Assembly (NCBI GenBank): GCA_038503075.1
Contig: JBCAML010000005.1
Coordinates: forward strand, 1,612,001-1,676,000
Direction of reading: 5' to 3'
DNA length: 64,000 nucleotides
Source of the DNA: Gyromitra esculenta
Lineage: Eukaryota > Ascomycota > Pezizomycetes > Pezizales > Discinaceae
Within the stretch, counting starts at the first letter, position 1. Every line of letters begins with the position of its first letter. This document shows positions 33,504-45,288 of this stretch, one piece after another. The position numbers and the translations under genes were made by a program. Under the pieces are notes generated by a model, which saw only the letters and a program-made list of their open reading frames with translations, did no database searches and was not told where the DNA came from.

Positions 33504-34748
33504 ATGAGCAACCCCGCCCCTGCCCCCTGGACCTTCCCGACCTTCGAGAACTTCCAGGCTGCCGCTAACGCCGACCTCGCCTCTGCCTACGAGGAAATTC
33601 GATCCCATTACCAACAACGGGTCGACAACCTCACGTATGCAGACCTACAGCTGGAAGAAGCTGTACAGGAACGAAACAATATGACAGCGAGGTTCAATAC
33701 CTGCCAGTCCCAGCTACAAGCAGCCGAAGCGGAAATCGCCCGCCTCCAAAACGCCGCTCCCCCACCCCCTGCACCATCACCACCACCCCCTCCTGCTCAC
33801 ACTCAAGGAGGACGCTCGGATAAGATGCCTGACCCAGATAAGTTTAATGGGTCCCGCGATAAGCTCCCTGGGTTTGTTCTACAACTCAGGTCGAAACTCT
33901 CGGTTAACGCCGACCGCTTTTCCAACAGCAACAATATGATATTGTATGCTATTAGCCGTCTCGAGGGAGCCGCCCTCGAACAAGTTCGTCACTCCGTCCT
34001 TCCTGACGGAACTACCACATGGAACTCAGCCGCCGATCTGATCACCGCCTTGGAAACAGCCTTCGGCGACCCCGACCCTCTCGGTACTGCCCGCCGTGAG
34101 CTGCACCAACTCCAACAAGGGAAGCGGGATTTCTCCGCCTACCTTGCAGACTTTCAACGAATCATGGGACGTCTCAATTACGACGAGTCAGCCAAGAACG
34201 ATGCTCTGGAATTCGGTATGTCGGACGAGCTGAAAGAAGCAGTAGTGACCGTCGCCGACTTCCCCACCACCTTTACCTCCCTCTGCGCCTTCCTTCTCCG
34301 CCTGGATAATCGAATCCGAGCAAGAAGGGAAGAAAAGAAAAATGCCGCCCGCAACACCATGGGGCAATTCACCGCCCCTGCCGCCGCCCCCGCCGCCTAC
34401 GCTCCCGCTTCCTCCTCCTTCGCTCCTGGAGGACTTGCCCCCATGGATCTCTCCTTCGGCCGTACCTCCACCTTCCGTCCTGCCCCCGAACAACGTTATA
34501 TTCAGGTTAATGGAAGAAGAAAGTTATCGCCCGAAGAAAAGAATTGGAGACAAACCAACAACCGCTGCCTGTTCTGCGCCGGAGAAGGGCATATTTTCTC
34601 CAACTGCCCGTCGGCCTCCAAACGCCCTGCCATGAGAGGAGCGGTTACCAATGCCGCCGCCGCACCCGCCCCTTCTGTGTTCCCCCCGCCTTTGCCACCC
34701 CGCTTTCCTGCCTTCGATGCAGCAGACTCTGTCGAGTCTTTAAACTAA
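33504..34748 (+). CDS. gag: B2 Gag, intact
   Basis: 414 aa from ATG at 33504 (MSNPAPAPWTF). An in-frame ATG at 33408 lies in the LTR and was not chosen because the B1 copy lacks it. Likely coiled coil at about 30-100, a PPPPP-rich linker, capsid-like region from MPDPDKFNGS, then knuckle CLFCAGEGHIFSNC. It ends GTCGAGTC TTTAAAC TAA with the slip site. Confidence 0.92.
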   Translation: MSNPAPAPWTFPTFENFQAAANADLASAYEEIRSHYQQRVDNLTYADLQLEEAVQERNNMTARFNTCQSQLQAAEAEIARLQNAAPPPPAPSPPPPPAHTQGGRSDKMPDPDKFNGSRDKLPGFVLQLRSKLSVNADRFSNSNNMILYAISRLEGAALEQVRHSVLPDGTTTWNSAADLITALETAFGDPDPLGTARRELHQLQQGKRDFSAYLADFQRIMGRLNYDESAKNDALEFGMSDELKEAVVTVADFPTTFTSLCAFLLRLDNRIRARREEKKNAARNTMGQFTAPAAAPAAYAPASSSFAPGGLAPMDLSFGRTSTFRPAPEQRYIQVNGRRKLSPEEKNWRQTNNRCLFCAGEGHIFSNCPSASKRPAMRGAVTNAAAAPAPSVFPPPLPPRFPAFDAADSVESLN

Positions 34749-34783
34749 TTCAACCAGAGTCGCCCTGTGACCCTGCTCTGGTT
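34739..34783 (+). promoter_or_regulatory. B2 gag-pol -1 frameshift signal
   Basis: TTTAAAC at 34739-34745, stop TAA, 6-nt spacer, hairpin AACCAGAGT/GCTCTGGTT with a 14-nt loop. Two internal pairs are swapped relative to type A copies and pairing is kept. Confidence 0.82.
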
Positions 34784-37700
34784 CACTACTCTCCTTTGTC
34801 AGCGTTCTCTATTTCTGGGTTTTCGGTGTCGGATGTGTGTGTGGAGGATAATTTGGATGGGGAACATTTTGTAGTTTCATGTAGCCTTTCCCACCAAAAT
34901 AAAATTATAAAAACACACGCACTTCTTGACACTGGAGCCTCAGGGTTCGCTTTCATCGATGAGGATTTTGTGCGTCACCATTCCCTACCGTTATCTCCCC
35001 TTCGAACCCCTCGTCAATTAGAGGTCATTGATGGCCGAACAATTGCCTCGGGAGATATTACCAACCTCTGTCACCTAGAGCTTTCCATCCAACAACACAC
35101 CGAAAAAGCTCCTTTTTTCGTCACCAAACTAGGCCATTACCCCCTAGTATTAGGCATCCCCTGGATGAACCTCCACGATGTTCATCTACAATTCGCAAAC
35201 AAAAGCATCGAATTCAATTCTGGATTCTGCACCACTCACTGTACCCCTAAACAATCCGTCGTCTCAGCCAATGCCATCCCCCCGCCGAACAAGCTTAATG
35301 CTGCCTTTATTGGCGCCGCTAGTTTCCGCATGCTTGCTAGAAAGAAAGGTATCCAGGTTTACGCCATGTCCCTCTACGAGATCAATAAAGTTCTTGATAA
35401 CAAGACGACCAAGGAAGAGTGGAAGCAACGAATACCTGCCGAATACCATGATTATCTAGACATGTTCGATAAAGCTAAAGCTCAAGGACTCCCCCCTCGC
35501 CGACCCTACGACCACAAGATTACCCTGCAAGAAGGCAAGGAACCACCGTTTGGACCCCTCTATGGTATGTCTCGTGATGAGCTTCTAGTTCTTAAAAAGT
35601 ACATCGAGGACAACTTAGAAAAAGGATTTATCCGTGCCAGTTCATCTTCCGCCGGTTCTCCAGTCCTCTTTGCCGCTAAGCCCGATGGTTCCCTCCGACT
35701 TTGCGTTGATTATCGTGGCCTTAACGCTCTCACGGTGAAGGATAGATATACTTCCCCCTTGATCAAAGAAACCTTGGACCGCCTTGCAAAAGCTCAGTGG
35801 TACTCCAAACTAGATCTCCGCGATGGCTTTCACCAAATTCGTATCGCTGAGGGAGAAGAATGGAAAACAGCCTTTCGAACACGGTACGGCCTGTATGAAT
35901 ACATGGTAATGCCATTCGGTCTTACCAATGCCCCCGGTACATTCCAGCGATTTGTAAACGATTCCCTCCGAGAATTTTTAGATCTTTTTTGCACGGCCTA
36001 TCTCGACGACATTCTCATCTATAGTGATACTCTTGCCGAGCACAAGGTACACGTCAGACAAGTACTCGACGCCCTCAAAGCCAACAACATCCTTCTCAAA
36101 CCTGAGAAGTGTGAATTTCACGTACAGTCCATAAAATACCTCGGTTTAATCCTCACCCCCGAAGGCATCAAAATGGACGAGGATAAACTAAAAGCTGTCC
36201 GAGACTGGAATCGCCCAAAGTCAATTAAAGACGTACAAGCCTTCCTCGGTTTCGCAAATTTTTACCGTAGATTTATCCTGGGATTTTCTCGCCTCGCTGC
36301 CCCTCTCACCGCCTTCACGAAAAAAGGCACTATTTTCGACTGGACCATCGAAGCTGAACTCGCTTTTGAAGCTCTCAAAGACGCCTTTACTAAAGCCCCG
36401 GTACTCATCCACTTTGACCCCCGAAAAAAGATCTTTGTGGAATCCGATGTTTCTGACTTCGTCTCCGGTGGCGTCCTCTCTCAACTCGACGACCAAGGCA
36501 TACTCCACCCTGTGGCATTCTTCTCTAAAAAACACTCTCCTGCTGAGTGTAACTATGAGATATATGACAAAGAATTGCTAGCTATCATCCGCTGCTTCGA
36601 AGAATGGAGACCCGAACTTGAAGGCTCTGAACTTCCCATATCTGTTATCACCGATCATAAGAACTTAGAGTATTTCATGACTACTAAGCAACTCAACCGA
36701 AGACAGGTCAGATGGGCAGAATACCTCTCACGGTTCGATTTTGTAATCACATATCGACCAGGAGTACAAGGAGGAAAACCGGATGCACTGACTCGGAGAT
36801 CGGGAGATCTCCCTGAAGAAGGGGATGAAAGACTACAACATCAACACCAAGTAGTCTTAAAGGAAAGAAACTTGGACCCCAAGCTAAGTTTGTTTTCGGG
36901 TTCTTTATCAAATGAACCCGCTGAATTGGACGCTCCCCTCGAGACCTTAATGAATCATGGATATAGTGCTGACCCGTTCCCACAAAAAATCCTCCTAGCA
37001 CTTAGAAATGGCGAACGACAATCCAAAGAAATCACCCTAGGCGATTGTACGGAAGTCAACAGCCGTCTCTATTATCGGCAAAAGCTCTATGTCCCTGATC
37101 ATGATCCTCTCCGCCTCCTCATCCTACAACGACATCATGACGCCCCCTCCGCTGGCCACCCAGGACGTGAAAAATCCTTCGAACTCATTTCAAGGCATTT
37201 CTATTGGCCAAAGATGAGGGAATATATTGGTCGCTATACCCGAAACTGCCACGTCTGTCGACGAGCTAAACCAAGTACTCTCGGTACCCATGGCGTTTTA
37301 AAACCACTCCCAATTCCTAACCGCCCCTGGGAAGAATTATCAATGGACTTTGTCACGGGCCTCCCAAACTCCGATGGTTTCGATGCAATAATGGTCGTGG
37401 TAGACAGGTTATCAAAGATGCGACACCTAATCCCCTGTAATACCACTGTCAATGCCGAGAAAACAGCGGAACTCTACCTCCAAAACGTCTGGAAACTCCA
37501 CGGATTACCTTCCCATATCACTTCTGATAGAGGAACGCAGTTCACTGCCAAATTCTGGAATTACCTGTGCCAACGCTTGAATATCTCCGCCCGTATGTCG
37601 ACATCCTTCCACCCGGAAACAGATGGTCAAACCGAACGTCTCAATGCTGTCATGGAACAATACCTTCGTTGTTATGTTTCGTACCAACAAGATGATTGGG

Positions 37701-38425
37701 CAAAGTGGTTACCGATTGCCGAATTTGCTGCTAATAACCAGGAGTCGGCCAGTACTAAAGCCACACCCTTTTTCGCCAATTATGGCTATCATCCCCGTTT
37801 TGACACTTCGGTTATCCCCAATGATCGTTCCCCTCAAACCCTCGATGCCAATCTATTTGCTTTAAAGATGGAGGATCTCAGAGATTTCCTCCGAACTCAG
37901 ATGAGAACGGCCCAGGACATCTTTGAAACCAGTACTAACCGACACCGCACCCCCGCTCCTTCATTTAAGACCAACGATCAAGTCTTCGTGTCCATGAAGA
38001 ATATGAGGACAAACCGAAACTCGAGGAAGTTAGACTGGAAATGGAGTGGCCCCTTTCCTGTGAGAAGAATAATTTCGGCATACGCCTATGAAATAGACTT
38101 ACCAAAGTCAATGAAATACCATCCGGTATTTCACGTCTCGTTAATTAAAGCAGCTCCTACCGATCCACTTCCTGGCCAAGTTATCCCACCACCCCCCGCC
38201 GTCCAAGTAAACGACCATGAAGAATACTTCGTCGAAAGTATATTAGACTCTCGCCTCCATCGGGGAAGACTCCAATACTTGGTAGAATGGACAGGTTATG
38301 CATTACCCACTTGGGAACCCGCGGAATATCACGAGGAGACAGAAGCAGTAGATGCTTTCCATCAACGACATCCGAATAAACCGAAGGAAGACCTAACTAG
38401 TGTTCGCAGGGGCTCACGGCTATAA
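34739..38425 (+). CDS. pol: B2 Pol, intact
   Basis: About 1228 codons in the -1 frame. Protease LLDTGASG; RT with YMVMPFGL and YLDD; RNase H ESDVSDF (catalytic Asp kept, Thr to Ser and Ala to Val nearby); integrase H-H-C-C zinc domain, [34 protein letters not shown] (GPY/F); chromodomain LVEWTGYALPTWEP. The C-terminus VRRGSRL ends 12 nt before the LTR, so unlike type A it does not enter the LTR. Confidence 0.93.
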   Translation, partial: FKLIQPESPCDPALVHYSPLSAFSISGFSVSDVCVEDNLDGEHFVVSCSLSHQNKIIKTHALLDTGASGFAFIDEDFVRHHSLPLSPLRTPRQLEVIDGRTIASGDITNLCHLELSIQQHTEKAPFFVTKLGHYPLVLGIPWMNLHDVHLQFANKSIEFNSGFCTTHCTPKQSVVSANAIPPPNKLNAAFIGAASFRMLARKKGIQVYAMSLYEINKVLDNKTTKEEWKQRIPAEYHDYLDMFDKAKAQGLPPRRPYDHKITLQEGKEPPFGPLYGMSRDELLVLKKYIEDNLEKGFIRASSSSAGSPVLFAAKPDGSLRLCVDYRGLNALTVKDRYTSPLIKETLDRLAKAQWYSKLDLRDGFHQIRIAEGEEWKTAFRTRYGLYEYMVMPFGLTNAPGTFQRFVNDSLREFLDLFCTAYLDDILIYSDTLAEHKVHVRQVLDALKANNILLKPEKCEFHVQSIKYLGLILTPEGIKMDEDKLKAVRDWNRPKSIKDVQAFLGFANFYRRFILGFSRLAAPLTAFTKKGTIFDWTIEAELAFEALKDAFTKAPVLIHFDPRKKIFVESDVSDFVSGGVLSQLDDQGILHPVAFFSKKHSPAECNYEIYDKELLAIIRCFEEWRPELEGSELPISVITDHKNLEYFMTTKQLNRRQVRWAEYLSRFDFVITYRPGVQGGKPDALTRRSGDLPEEGDERLQHQHQVVLKERNLDPKLSLFSGSLSNEPAELDAPLETLMNHGYSADPFPQKILLALRNGERQSKEITLGDCTEVNSRLYYRQKLYVPDHDPLRLLILQRHHDAPSAGHPGREKSFELISRHFYWPKMREYIGRYTRNCHVCRRAKPSTLGTHGVLKPLPIPNRPWEELSMDFVTGLPNSDGFDAIMVVVDRLSKMRHLIPCNTTVNAEKTAELYLQNVWKLHGLPSHITSDRGTQFTAKFWNYLCQRLNISARMSTSFHPETDGQTERLNAVMEQYLRCYVSYQQDDWAKWLPIAEFAANNQESASTKATPFFANYGYHPRFDTSVIPNDRSPQTLDANLFALKMEDLRDFLRTQMRTAQDIFETSTNRHRTPAPSFKTNDQVFVSMKNMRTNRNSRKLDWKWSGPFPVRRIISAYAYEIDLPKSMKYHPVFHVSLIKAAPTDPLPGQVIPPPPAVQVNDHEEYFVESILDSRLHRGRLQYLVEWTGYALPTWEPAEYHEETEAVDAFHQRHPNKPKEDLTSVRRGSRL

Positions 38426-38437
38426 GGGAGGGGGTAC

Positions 38438-38848
38438 TTTCATGGATTGATGTTTTCATTGGTTAGCTGGGAATATGGATATAAGGTCGTTACGTTGTGT
38501 TGTTGTTCTTTATGTTTCTTTGGGTTTCCATTGCAATGAGTCAAGTCTTTGTCATCAGGCGAGTCGGATTATAGTATATAAGCGAGGAGTTTTCCCTCCG
38601 GTTGTACTTTTCCTTCTTCTTTCCTTAAGCAACGTCTTCTATTGTACACTCTTGTATTTTACAATACAAACCCTCGGTTATACTTCATAACCTTACGCTG
38701 TCGCCGTTCTCAAGTCTTCTATACTTGACCATCCCGTAGAGCCTGTGGAATCCCGTAAACTCTCTCGTCGCTTAGTTTTCTCTTCAAGTAGCACTGCTTA
38801 TCTCGGGGGATACCTGAGAGCTTGAAGGCAAAACCTCGCCCCTTGAGA
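38438..38848 (+). repeat. B2 3' LTR (type B)
   Basis: 411 bp, preceded by the purine run AAGGGAGGGGG, which is the likely polypurine tract. Confidence 0.94.
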
Positions 38849-39591
38849 ACCACCTGGACTAGCGCTGAACAACTGATCACCACACTGGAAACAGCATTCA
38901 GAGATCCCGACCCCACCGGCACCGCCCGACGAGAACTACATTAGCTCCGTCAGGGCAAATGAGATTTTTCGGCTTACTTGGCAGACTTTCAAAGAATCAT
39001 GGGACAACTTAATTTCGATGAAAACTCCAAAATGGATGCCCTCGAACATGGCATGTCTGAGGAATTGAAAGAAGCCATAGTTTTCGCCCCCGCCGTCCTC
39101 ACGAACCTCAACGATACAATCCTCACTCTTACCCGGATGGACAACCGCATCCGAGCTCGCAAGGCAGAAAAGCGAGGGAGCGCCCGTGATACGATGTGAC
39201 AATTCAGCGCCCCCTCCGCCTTTACCCCTGCCTCCTCATTCACTCCCGGAGGACAGCCCCTATGGACCTATCCTTTGGCCGCACTAGTAATCTCTCTCGC
39301 CCCCCTCAGGACCAAAGGTATACAATGGTTAACGGAAGATGGAAGCTCTCGGAGGAAGAAAAACAGTGGCGCCGCTCCACTGGAAAATGTATGTTCTGCG
39401 CAGCCCCTGACCACTCCTACGCCAACTGCCCCTCTGCTCCAAAGAAACCCGCCATGAGGGGAGCCCTCACCAATCTCGCCAATGCTCCCAACCCTCCCGC
39501 TTCCTCTGCTCGCCAACTCCCTCCATTGCCACTACCTCCACAGTTTTTTGCAATCGATGCCCCAGACGCCTCTGAGGAGTCTTTAAACTAG
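38849..39591 (+). pseudogene. gag: X gag, 3' half, decayed
   Basis: It continues the capsid region after B2 (duplicated ACCAC at 38849-38853). Nonsense codons lie near 38942 and 39197. The knuckle CMFCAAPDHSYANC is intact and the end EESLN-TAG has the slip heptamer. The C-terminus resembles W more than A3 or Y. Confidence 0.88.
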
Positions 39592-39624
39592 TTCAACTGA
39601 AGTCGCCCAGTGACCCTGCTTCAG
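39582..39624 (+). promoter_or_regulatory. X frameshift signal, hairpin split by a solo LTR
   Basis: TTTAAAC at 39582-39588, then the hairpin AACTGAAGT/GCTTCAGTT as in W. The solo LTR at 39625 entered its 3' arm. Confidence 0.75.
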
Positions 39625-40034
39625 TTTCATGGATGGTTGTTTCGTTGGTTCGCTAGGTATACGGGTATGTGGTTGTCGTGCTATGTTATTGTTCTCTGTG
39701 TTTCTTTGGGTTTCTGTTGTAATGAGTCATGGCTTTGTCATCGAAGGAGCTGGAATTTTGGTATATAAGCGAAGGGATTTCCCCTCTTGTTGTACTTTTC
39801 CTTCTTCTTTCTTTAAGCAACGTCTTCTATTGTCTACCTTTGTATCTCACAATACAAACCTCGGTTACACCACGTAATCCTTCGCTGTCGCCATCCTTAA
39901 GTCACCACGACTTGATTCTTTTGTAGAGCCTGTAGAATCTTCGTGCATACTCTCACTGTTGGGTTTCTCGTTCAAGTAGCACTGCTCATCTCGAGGGATA
40001 CTCGAGAGCTTGACAGAAAACTCACTCCTTGAGA
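39625..40034 (+). repeat. solo LTR, type B
   Basis: 410 bp, TSD TTCAG (39620-39624, 40035-40039), inside the frameshift hairpin of X. Confidence 0.93.
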
Positions 40035-40045
40035 TTCAGTTCCCT

Positions 40046-40465
40046 TTTCACGGATAGAACCGGGTAATGGGTTAGGATAAAGTTGTGGGTAGTTACGAAG
40101 GATTTTCTTGGGTATAATGGCTTTGTTGTTCGGTTATGTTTTGGTTATTGTCGGATGGCTATTTGTGTTATGTGAAAGCGGGGTATTTAAGTGAAGGATT
40201 TTGGTCGCTCTTGTTTTCTTTCTCTTCTTTCCTTAAGTAACGTTCTCGTTTACCTTCTACTGTAATCGCTGAAATACTATCTCGGTTCTACCTCAGAACC
40301 CTCGCTGTCACTGTTCACTTCGCTGCACTTATCTCACCTTGAGATAGACCCCTTGTAGAACTTGTAGAAACATTGCGTACTTTGAACGTGTTGTTTACCT
40401 CGCTTAAGTAGCACTGCTCACCTTCAGGGATACTTAAGGGCTTAACGAGGAACTCAACCGTGAGA
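40046..40465 (+). repeat. solo LTR, type A
   Basis: 420 bp, TSD TCCCT (40041-40045, 40466-40470). Only 11 nt separate it from the previous solo LTR. Confidence 0.93.
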
Positions 40466-40783
40466 TCCCTTTTCTTTACCTTTGTCTGTGTTTTCAATTT
40501 CGGGTTTTTCAGTGTTGGATATGTGCTTGGAAGATCAGTTGGATGGGGAACATTTTGTTATTTCTTGTAGCATTTCCCATAGCAATAAAATTATCAAAAC
40601 CCACGCACTATTGGACACTGGAGCCTTTGGATTCGCTTTCATTGATAAAGAATTCGCGAGTCACCATTCCTTACCTCTTTCTCCCCTTAAAATACCTAGA
40701 CAGCTTGAAGTTATAGATGGTCGCCCCGTTGCCTCAGGAGCCATCACCCATATCGTCAACCTTAACCTATCCATTCAACAACA

Positions 40784-41191
40784 TTTCATGGATTAATTTC
40801 GGATAATGAGTCGTGGTTGGGTTGTTGGTTGTATTGTGATTTGGATGGTTGTACAATCTCTTTGTTGTTCGGTTATCTTTTGGTTATAAGTTTTGTTAAG
40901 GAAAGCGGGGTATTTAAGCGATGGATTTTGATCGTTTTTGGTTCTTTTCTTCTTCTTTCCTTAAGCAACGTTCTCGTTACCTTCTGCTGTACTTGTCGGA
41001 AATATTATCTCGATTCTATCTCAGAATCCTCGCTGTCGCTGTCCACCTCGCTGCACTTATCTCGCCTTGAGATAGACCCGTAGTAGAACCTGTAGAAACG
41101 TTGCACTCTTTGAACGCGTTGATACCTCATTAAGTAGCACTGCTCACCTTCAGGGATACTGAAGGGCTTAACGAGGGACTCAACCGTGAGA
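40784..41191 (+). repeat. solo LTR, type A
   Basis: 408 bp, TSD CAACA (40779-40783, 41192-41196), inside the X protease-RT region. Confidence 0.93.
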
Positions 41192-41521
41192 CAACACCAG
41201 GAACAAGCCCCCTGCTTCGTCACTCAGTTTGGTCATTATCCCTTGGTCCTAGGGATTCCATGGATGAACTCCATGATGTTTGCCTCCACTTCGCCGATAA
41301 ACGCATTGAGTTTAATTCTAAGCTCTGCACCACCCACTGTTCCCCCAATACAGCCATTGTATCCGCCCTCTCGATTCCTGCTCCAGCTAAGCTAAATGTT
41401 GCTTTCATCAATGCCGCTAGCTTCAGGACCCTCACTCGAAAACGATCCTTACAAGCATATGCGATGTCCCTCTACGAAATTAATGGAATTCTAGAGGAAA
41501 AAACAACTAAGGAGGAGTGGA

Positions 41522-41932
41522 TCTCAAGGAGTGGGCTTATTGTCAAGCTCTTGAGTATCCCTCGAGATGAGCAGTGCTACTTGAGTGGGAAACCAACAGC
41601 GAGAATGTGTACGGAGATTCTACAGGCTCTACGAGTGGATCAAGTTTTGGATGACTTGATGGCAGCGACAGCGACGGGTTACGAGGTGTAACCGAGGTTT
41701 GTATTTGTGGGATACAAGAGTGAACAATAGAAGACGTTGCTTAAAGAAAGAAGAAGGAAAAGTACAACAAGAGGGGAAATCCCTTCGCTTATATACCACA
41801 TTCCAACTCGTTCGATGACAAAGACCTGACTCATTGTAACGGAAACCCAAAGAAATGCGAAGAACATCAACACAACATGACAACCCTGTACCCCTGTACC
41901 TAGCCGACCAACGAAAGCAACCATCCATGAAA
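41522..41932 (-). repeat. solo LTR, type B, reversed
   Basis: 411 bp, TSD GTGGA (41517-41521, 41933-41937). Removing it restores the pol sequence seen in W at 58254. Confidence 0.94.
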
Positions 41933-42753
41933 GTGGAGAGCAAGAATCCCTGCAGAGTACCATGACTTTTTGGACATGTTCGATAAGAAGAAAGCTCAAG
42001 GCCTATCCCCACGCTGGCCATACAACCACAAAATACAACTTCAAGACAGGAAAGAAGCCCCTTTCGGCCCCCTATATGGCATGTTCCGAGAAGAACTTAT
42101 CGTTCTAAAGAAGTATATTGAAGATAACCTTGAAAAAGGCTTTATCCGAGCCAGCTCTTCACCTGCAGGATCCCCCGTTCTCTTCATAAAAAAGGCCAAT
42201 GGCTCTCTTCGCCTGTGTGTTGACTATCGAGGGCTCAATGCTATTACAGTTAAGGACCGCTATACATCCCCCCTCATCCGAGAAACCCTTAATCGACTAG
42301 CAAAGGAACAGTGGTATACTAAATTGGATCTCCGCGATGGATATCATCAAATCAGAATCGCTGAAGGGGATGAGTGGAAAACTGCTTTCCGCACCCGTTA
42401 CGGTCTTTATGAATATCAAGTCATGCCGTTTGGCCTAATGAACGCCCCCGGAACATTCCAACGTTTTGTGAACGACTGTCTCACAGAGTATCTCGACATC
42501 TTCTGCACGGCCTATCTAGATGACATTCTCATCTACAGTGATACCTTTGCCGAACATCAAATCCATGTTCGAAAGGTCCTACAAGCGCTCAAAAATAATG
42601 ACATCTTATTGAAACCGGAAAAATGTGAATTCGAGGTACAGACAACAAAGTACCTTGGCCTCATCCTCACCCCCGATGGCATTAAAATGGACGAGGACAA
42701 GCTGAAGGCCGTCCGGGAATGGGAAACACCAAAAAGTGTTAAAGATGTCCAAG

Positions 42754-43160
42754 TTTCATGGATGGACGTTTCGTTGGTTAGTTAGGTGCATGGGTATATG
42801 GTTGTTGCGTTTTGTTGTTCTCTGTGTTTCTTTGGTATTCCGTTACGATGAGTCATGATTTTGTCATCAAAGGAGTTGGGATTTTAGTATTTAAGCGAAG
42901 GGATTTCCCCTCTTGTTGTACTTTTTCTCTTCTTTCTTTAAGCAACGTCTTCTATTGTACACTCACTGTATCTTACGAATACAACCTCAAATTACACCTC
43001 GTAATCTTTCGCCGTCGCCGTCTTCAAGTCATCATAACCTGAACCATTAGTAGAGCCTGTAGAATCTTCGCACATTCTCCTGTCGTTGGTTTCTCGTTCA
43101 AGTAGCACTGCTTACCTCGGGGGATACCTGAGAGCTTGACGAGAATCTCGCTCCTTGAGA
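42754..43160 (+). repeat. solo LTR, type B
   Basis: 407 bp, TSD CCAAG (42749-42753, 43161-43165), in X RT. Confidence 0.94.
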
Positions 43161-43374
43161 CCAAGCTTTCCTAAGGTTTGCCAATTTTTACCGTTGGTTT
43201 ATCTTAGGATTCTCTAAACTCGCTTCACCCCTGACAGCTCTCACAAAAAAGGGAATTACCTTCGAATGGACAGTAGAGGCAGATATCACCTTTGAAAATC
43301 TCAAGCATGCTTTCACCACCGCCCCAATCCTCATTCACTTTGATCCAGATAAAAAAATCATTGTCGAAACCGAT

Positions 43375-43786
43375 TCTCACGGTTGAGTCCCTTGTTTAAG
43401 CTCTTCGGTATCCCCGGAGGTGAGCAGTGCTACTTAAGCGAGGTATCAACACGTTCAAAGAGTGCAGGTTTTTCTACAGGTCCTACGATGGATATACTTC
43501 AAGGCAAAGTATCGGAGGTGGTTCACAGCGACAGCGAGGATTCTGAGGTAGAATCGAAGTGAGATTATGACTTGATACAAGAGAAGTGAAACGAGAACGT
43601 TGCTTAAAGAAAGAAGAAGAAGGTACAATGACAACTAAAATCCGTCTCTTAAATACCCCACTTTCATTACTCCGAGACGCATACCTGAACATAACCGAAC
43701 CACAACAAAAAACATTATTTACCCTAACCGAAACCATTACAACCAACACATTATCCCCAACCCATTATCCGTTTCCATCCGTGAAA
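43375..43786 (-). repeat. solo LTR, type A, reversed
   Basis: 412 bp, TSD CCGAT (43370-43374, 43787-43791). It splits the first RNase H catalytic motif of X (ETDASDF region). Confidence 0.94.
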
Positions 43787-44878
43787 CCGATACCTCAGAT
43801 TTCGTATCAGGAGGTATCCTGTCACAATACGATGATGCTGGAGTACTACACCCTGTAGCATTCTTCTCCAAGAAGCATTCACCAGCTGAATGCAACTATG
43901 AGATTTATGATAAGGAACTACTAACCATCATCCGTGTGTTTGAAGAATGGCGCCTGGAACTTGAAGGCTCTAAGCAACCCATTGATGTCATTAGTGACCA
44001 CAAAAACCTCGAGTACTTTATGAGTACTAAACAACTTAATCGTCGACAAGCCAGATGGGCCGAATACCTATCCCGCTTCGATTTTGTGATCACTTACTGA
44101 CCAGGCAGCCAAGGAGGAAAACCGGACGCATTGACTAGGAGATCGGGAGATCTCCCCAAGGAAGGGGATGAAAGATTGGTACACCAAAGCCAGGTGGTGT
44201 TAAAGAAAGAAAACATCGACCCTAAGATAAGTTTGTTGTCGGCTTCTTTGTCAAATGAAGCCACTGAATTGGATGCCCCCTAGAGAAACTTTTCCTAGAA
44301 GGATTTATCTGACAAGTTCCCTGAAGAGATACTCGAGGCACTACGAAATAAAGATCAACAATCAAAAAAGATCACCTTAAGCGAGTGTACAGAGGAAAAT
44401 GGAAGGCTATGTTATCGAGGGTGTATCTATGTCCCTAACCTAGATGCTCTCCGCTTGGAATTAATCCGAAGACACCATGATAACCCTGCAGCGGGTCACC
44501 CGGGACGAGATAAAACCTTTGAACTCCTTGCTAGAAGTTTCTACTGGCCCAAGATGAGAGAATCAATCAAGCAATATGTACGTAATTGCCACATCTGCCA
44601 GAAAGCGAAGCCAGTTACCCAGCAAACCCAAGGAGTTCTTTGCCCACTACCTATTCCAAACTGCCCTTGGCAAGAAATCTCGATGGACTTTGTGAAAGGC
44701 CTCCCGGAGTCAAACGGCTATGATGCTATTATGGTAATAGTGGACCGCTTATCGAAAATGCGACATCTCATTCCGTACAATACTACTGTCAATTCACGAG
44801 ACGTCGCAGACCTCTACCTCCAGCATGTTTGGAAACTTCACGGCTTGCCAACACACATTATCTCCGATTGGGGAACAC

Positions 44879-45288
44879 TTTCATGGATGGATGTTTCGTT
44901 GATTGGTTAGGTACATGGGTACATGGTTGTTGCGCTTTGATATTTGTCTCCTATATTTCTTTAGGTTTCCATTGCAATGAGTCATGTCTTTGTCATCAAA
45001 GAGATGGAATATGGGTATATAAGCGAGGGGATTTCCCCTTCTGTCGTACTTTTCCTTCTTCTTTCTTTAAGCAACGTCTTCTATTGTTTACTTTTGTATC
45101 TTACAAACACAAACCTCGGTTACACCTCATAATCCTTCGTCGTCGCTGTCATCCAGTCATCATAACTGGACCCCCTCGTAGAGCCTGTAGAATCTTTGCA
45201 CACTTTCTCGCTGTTGATTTCTTACTCAAGTAGCACTGCTCATCTCGAGGGATACTCGAGAGCTTGATAAGAAACCTGCCCCTTGAGA
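44879..45288 (+). repeat. solo LTR, type B
   Basis: 410 bp, TSD AACAC (44874-44878, 45289-45293). It splits the integrase SDRGTQF region. Confidence 0.94.

Larger units (their letters stand above)
33024..38848 (+). mobile_element. element B2: complete, young type B chromovirus
   Basis: The element is 5825 bp, TSD ACCAC (33019-33023, 38849-38853), inside X gag. The two 411-bp LTRs differ at about two positions by eye (G/A and C/T). Gag and pol are intact, so this is the only apparently functional type B element here. Confidence 0.95.
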
